From CAZMVU01 sp964569295 (GTDB lineage Bacteria; Hydrogenedentota; Hydrogenedentia; Hydrogenedentales; JAGMZX01): DNA of 15,099 nt. Location of the stretch: positions 1 through 15,099 of the forward strand of contig CAZMVU010000116.1 of assembly GCA_964569295.1 (NCBI GenBank), written 5' to 3'. The notes beneath the pieces are model-generated. The model searched no databases. It was not told where the DNA came from and saw nothing but the letters and a program-made list of their open reading frames with translations. Below, in pieces: positions 6,412 through 15,099 of the stretch. The position numbers were made by a program, and so were the translations under genes. Each line of letters begins with the position of its first letter. The stretch's first letter is position 1.

Positions 6412-7248
6412 ATGAGTCAACAGTATTACCAGCAGTTCGAGCAGCCCCGGTTCCGCTTTGCGCGGCCCGCGATCACTTGGGCGGTGCAGCGGCTCATCCT
6501 GTTGAACATCGCGATCTTCGCGGTGCAGTTGGTGCTCGATATCCCTTTGAGTTGGTGGCTTGATCCGCTGCTTGGGCAGTTCAGCGGTTTCTATCCGGAT
6601 CACCTGCCTGGTGGCGTCGCGCTGAATACCGTGCTCGGCTACCAGTCGGATCTGTTCCTGTCCGGGCAGGTTTGGAAGCCGCTTACCTACCAGTTCCTGC
6701 ATGGTGGACTCTCGCACCTTTTCTGGAATATGCTGCTGCTCTTCTTCTTCGGCCCCGGTCTCGAGCGGGCACTGGGCACGCCGCAGTTCTTTCGCTTCTA
6801 CATCGTGTGTGGGGTGGTGGCCGTGCTGGCCAACCTGGTACCCGACAGCCTCGCGATCTTCTCCGGCCAGGCGATGCCCTCTGTTACGGGGGCCAGCGGC
6901 GCGGTGATGGGTGTGGTCGTGGCATTTGTCGTCATCGACCTCGATCGCCAGTACTTCCTGTTTCCGTTCCCGGTCCCCATCAACGGCCGGGCATTATTGC
7001 TCATCCTGATTGTGATCAACGTCCTCTACGCGCTCATGGAGACCACGGTTTCCGTGCCCACGCACTTCGGCGGCATGGCTTTCGGTTATGCGTACATGAA
7101 GCTGCTGCCGCGATGGAACGCCTGGCGCCGCGAACGCCGCCTGCGCGCACGGCCTGTGCGGGGCGGGAAGAAGCGGAACAAGAACCTGGACAACGTGGGC
7201 AAGGCCGTGGACAATATATTCAAGTTCGACGACGACGATCGGAGTTAG
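6412..7248 (+). CDS. Rhomboid-family intramembrane serine protease
   Basis: The product has 278 residues and cuts membrane proteins within or next to their transmembrane helix. The rhomboid core is complete: about six membrane spans; H97-G-G-L-S-H102-L-F-W-N106 in the second; GASGA (160-164) with nucleophile Ser162 at the start of the fourth; and THFGGMAFGYAY with catalytic His218 in the last. A soluble, strongly basic tail (RRERRLRARPVRGGKKRNKN) ending in an acidic DDDDRS follows, probably cytoplasmic. An AGGAG (6404-6408) three bases before ATG 6412 is close but usable. The TatA-like/J-domain gene starts eight bases after the stop, so they are co-transcribed and perhaps functionally paired. 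The natural substrate is unknown. Confidence 0.95.
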   Translation: MSQQYYQQFEQPRFRFARPAITWAVQRLILLNIAIFAVQLVLDIPLSWWLDPLLGQFSGFYPDHLPGGVALNTVLGYQSDLFLSGQVWKPLTYQFLHGGLSHLFWNMLLLFFFGPGLERALGTPQFFRFYIVCGVVAVLANLVPDSLAIFSGQAMPSVTGASGAVMGVVVAFVVIDLDRQYFLFPFPVPINGRALLLILIVINVLYALMETTVSVPTHFGGMAFGYAYMKLLPRWNAWRRERRLRARPVRGGKKRNKNLDNVGKAVDNIFKFDDDDRS

Positions 7249-7256
7249 CACACGCC

Positions 7257-7604
7257 ATGTTTGGAACCACCGGCTTCCAGGAGTTCATGATGCTTGTGGC
7301 TGTCATTGTGCTGCTGAGCATCAGCGGCCTTTGGCCGGCGGTCATGCGCGCACTACGCGAATTGCGCGGTGAACAAGTCGAGGAGCCGGAAGGCCGCGGC
7401 GGCAGCGGGGCCGCGCCTTCCGATGTGGACATGTGCTACCGCATGCTCGGGCTGTCTCCCTCCGCGAAATGGGAAGACGTCGAAAAGGCCTACCGCGGCA
7501 AAGCGAAAATTCATCACCCTGACCGCGGCGGTGATGAAGACACCATGCGCGCGCTGAACGAAGCCTATAGCCGCATCAAGAGAGCCCGCGGCATCAAACG
7601 ATAA
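7257..7604 (+). CDS. Membrane-anchored J-domain protein with TatA/TatB-like N-terminus
   Basis: The product has 115 residues. Residues 1-40 look like a TatA/TatB head: MF, then GFQEF with a Glu at residue 9, a short hydrophobic helix (about 11-24), a Gly/Pro hinge (SGLWP) and an amphipathic helix with basic residues (AVMRALRELRGE). A Gly/Glu-rich linker (about 40-55) leads to a J domain (about 58-112) with the essential His-Pro-Asp at 87-89 (HHPDRGG) and the helix-IV-like NEAYSRIK. J domains stimulate the ATPase of DnaK-type chaperones, so this protein should recruit DnaK to the inner face of the membrane, a layout like mitochondrial Pam18/Tim14. The start lies eight bases after the rhomboid stop; a GGAG (7241-7244) is 12 bases upstream. 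The J domain is secure; the Tat resemblance is by eye and lacks the typical Phe-Gly hinge. Confidence 0.85.
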   Translation: MFGTTGFQEFMMLVAVIVLLSISGLWPAVMRALRELRGEQVEEPEGRGGSGAAPSDVDMCYRMLGLSPSAKWEDVEKAYRGKAKIHHPDRGGDEDTMRALNEAYSRIKRARGIKR

Positions 7605-7619
7605 GCCGTGCTGGCGGTT

Positions 7620-7638
7620 GCGCTCCCGAGGCAAGCGC
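7620..7638 (+). terminator. Stem-loop after the J-domain gene
   Basis: GCGCT (7620-7624) pairs with AGCGC (7634-7638) around a 9-base loop, and GGC/GCC just outside can add three pairs after a small bulge. It starts fifteen bases after the stop. There is no T run; weak terminator or mRNA 3'-end structure. Confidence 0.3.
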
Positions 7639-7828
7639 GCCATACCTGGAAAGCGCCGTCATTGACACGGCTATTCGTGGCGCCAGCGCACTGCCAGGCC
7701 GGGCATCGAGGATTGCGCTATTGCAATTCTATGACGCACCCCACCAGATTGCGCCGGCCAACGCTTGAAATACGCTTACTTGGCAGCCGTGTTATGCCGT
7801 GCGGGCGGGAATTTTGGGGTAAGTCTGC

Positions 7829-7858
7829 TTGCAATTTATGGGAAAAAGCTGTTATCGT
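7829..7858 (+). promoter_or_regulatory. Promoter-like site upstream of the giant surface-protein gene
   Basis: TTGCAA (7829-7834) and TATCGT (7853-7858) each match four of six bases of the sigma-70 consensus, at an 18-base spacing, in an AT-rich patch. Transcription would start near 7865, leaving a leader of about 230 bases before the gene at 8097, with a strong terminator-like hairpin inside it. Confidence 0.35.
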
Positions 7859-7864
7859 AGCTTG

Positions 7865-8031
7865 AATGCAGATTTTTGGTCAGACTTATTGGGTCGGGCT
7901 GCTGCAGTAATTGTGAAAACGGGCACGGCGAATGATGTGTTGGTGGGCGTGCGTGGTTACGGGGCTTAGCCGGAAACGCGGTGATTGCTGTTTCGCGCAG
8001 TGAAGCGCGGAAGCAACCCGCTGTTTTTTTT
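7865..8031 (+). ncRNA. Candidate small RNA or regulatory leader ending in an intrinsic terminator
   Basis: If transcription starts near 7865, the strong stem-loop would end an RNA of about 165 nt. Other pairings in this stretch include TTATTG with CAGTAA (one G-U pair) near 7890-7915 and GCACG with CGTGC further on. It could be a free small RNA or an attenuator/riboswitch leader of the giant gene. I compared it by eye with c-di-GMP, cobalamin, TPP and glycine riboswitch cores and saw no match. Confidence 0.3.
7978..8031 (+). terminator. Strong intrinsic terminator (stem-loop plus eight T)
   Basis: TTGC-(TG)-TTTCGCGC (7985-7998) pairs with GCGCGGAA-GCAA (8005-8016) around the loop AGTGAA: twelve pairs with one G-U and a 2-base bulge. 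GCGG (7978-7981) can pair with CCGC (8018-8021) outside it. Two bases later comes a run of eight T (8024-8031). This is the only classical rho-independent terminator in the window. No protein gene ends in front of it within 370 bases. Confidence 0.75.
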
Positions 8032-8096
8032 CGGTGTGTACCGGCCCCTGTTCGATGTGCGCACCCCGACTCTTTTATGAAATGGAGAACTGAGCT

Positions 8097-15099
<7,003 letters not shown>

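Larger units (their letters stand above)
7605..8096. other. 492-base gene-free gap before the giant surface-protein gene
   Basis: No protein gene is convincing here; an open frame at 7608-7865 has no ribosome binding site or family resemblance. The gap holds a weak stem after the J-domain gene, a promoter-like site at 7829-7858, then about 165 bases ending in a strong stem-loop with eight T at 8031. After that only 65 bases remain before the giant gene, including a small CGGT/ACCG hairpin (8032-8043). I do not recognise a known riboswitch or small-RNA family. Confidence 0.6.

Noticed and set aside
7662..7667. A consensus TTGACA as a -35 box
   Set aside because: No -10-like hexamer lies 16-18 bases downstream (that stretch is GC-rich).
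7608..7865. An 85-codon open frame on the + strand after the J-domain gene
   Set aside because: It starts with GTG, lacks a ribosome site, overlaps the promoter-like site at 7829-7858 and shows no family or membrane pattern.
7865..8031. A c-di-GMP or other known riboswitch before the surface-protein gene
   Set aside because: I looked for the conserved cores of c-di-GMP-I, cobalamin, TPP and glycine riboswitches and found none; kept only as an unclassified RNA candidate.

Overview
This window looks like a GC-rich bacterial chromosome segment with almost every gene on the + strand. It contains no rRNA, tRNA, CRISPR array or insertion sequence that I can recognise. The gene mix is ordinary household genes, an exported beta-helix protein, and a giant modular surface protein that ends in a Glu-Gly dipeptide tract. 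This resembles what is known from uncultured phyla such as Candidatus Hydrogenedentes, Lentisphaerae and Planctomycetes. My best guess is a Hydrogenedentes-like organism, from the Glu-Gly tract and general style only, with no marker gene to confirm it.

Layout. Positions 1-285 have no convincing gene but hold three inverted repeats and an 11-bp direct repeat. At 286-1365 lies a secreted parallel beta-helix protein (pectate-lyase-like fold). Positions 1366-1756 are mainly non-coding with two hairpins and two doubtful small ORFs. A 61-residue single-span membrane protein follows (1757-1942). A promoter-like site then leads into a tight pair: a Crp/Fnr-family regulator (2079-2771) and, one base after its stop, a metal-dependent cyclase/formamidase-family hydrolase (2773-3405). 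Next is glgC, ADP-glucose pyrophosphorylase (3476-4705), the first step of glycogen synthesis.

From 4820 to 7604 the genes concern export and membrane proteolysis: a TPR protein with a possible signal peptide, signal peptidase I three bases later, a rhomboid intramembrane protease, and eight bases later a small protein in which a TatA/TatB-like N-terminal helix is joined to a DnaJ (J) domain. The rhomboid plus Tat-like/J-domain pair is the most unusual small-scale arrangement here.

Positions 7605-8096 are a 492-base gene-free gap holding a promoter-like site and a strong stem-loop with eight T (end 8031). This marks either a small RNA of about 165 nt or a leader that controls the gene after it. 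That gene starts at 8097 and stays open to the last base (over 2,330 codons, 3' end outside the window). Its product is an exported mosaic: a nidogen-like N-terminal domain, FnIII/Ig-like domains, seven InlB-like repeats, three cadherin-like repeats, a complete six-bladed NHL propeller, three more cadherin-like repeats, two DUF5011-like domains and a Glu-Gly tract. Signal peptidase, rhomboid and the Tat-like protein lie directly upstream of this large export substrate, but a functional link between them is inference.
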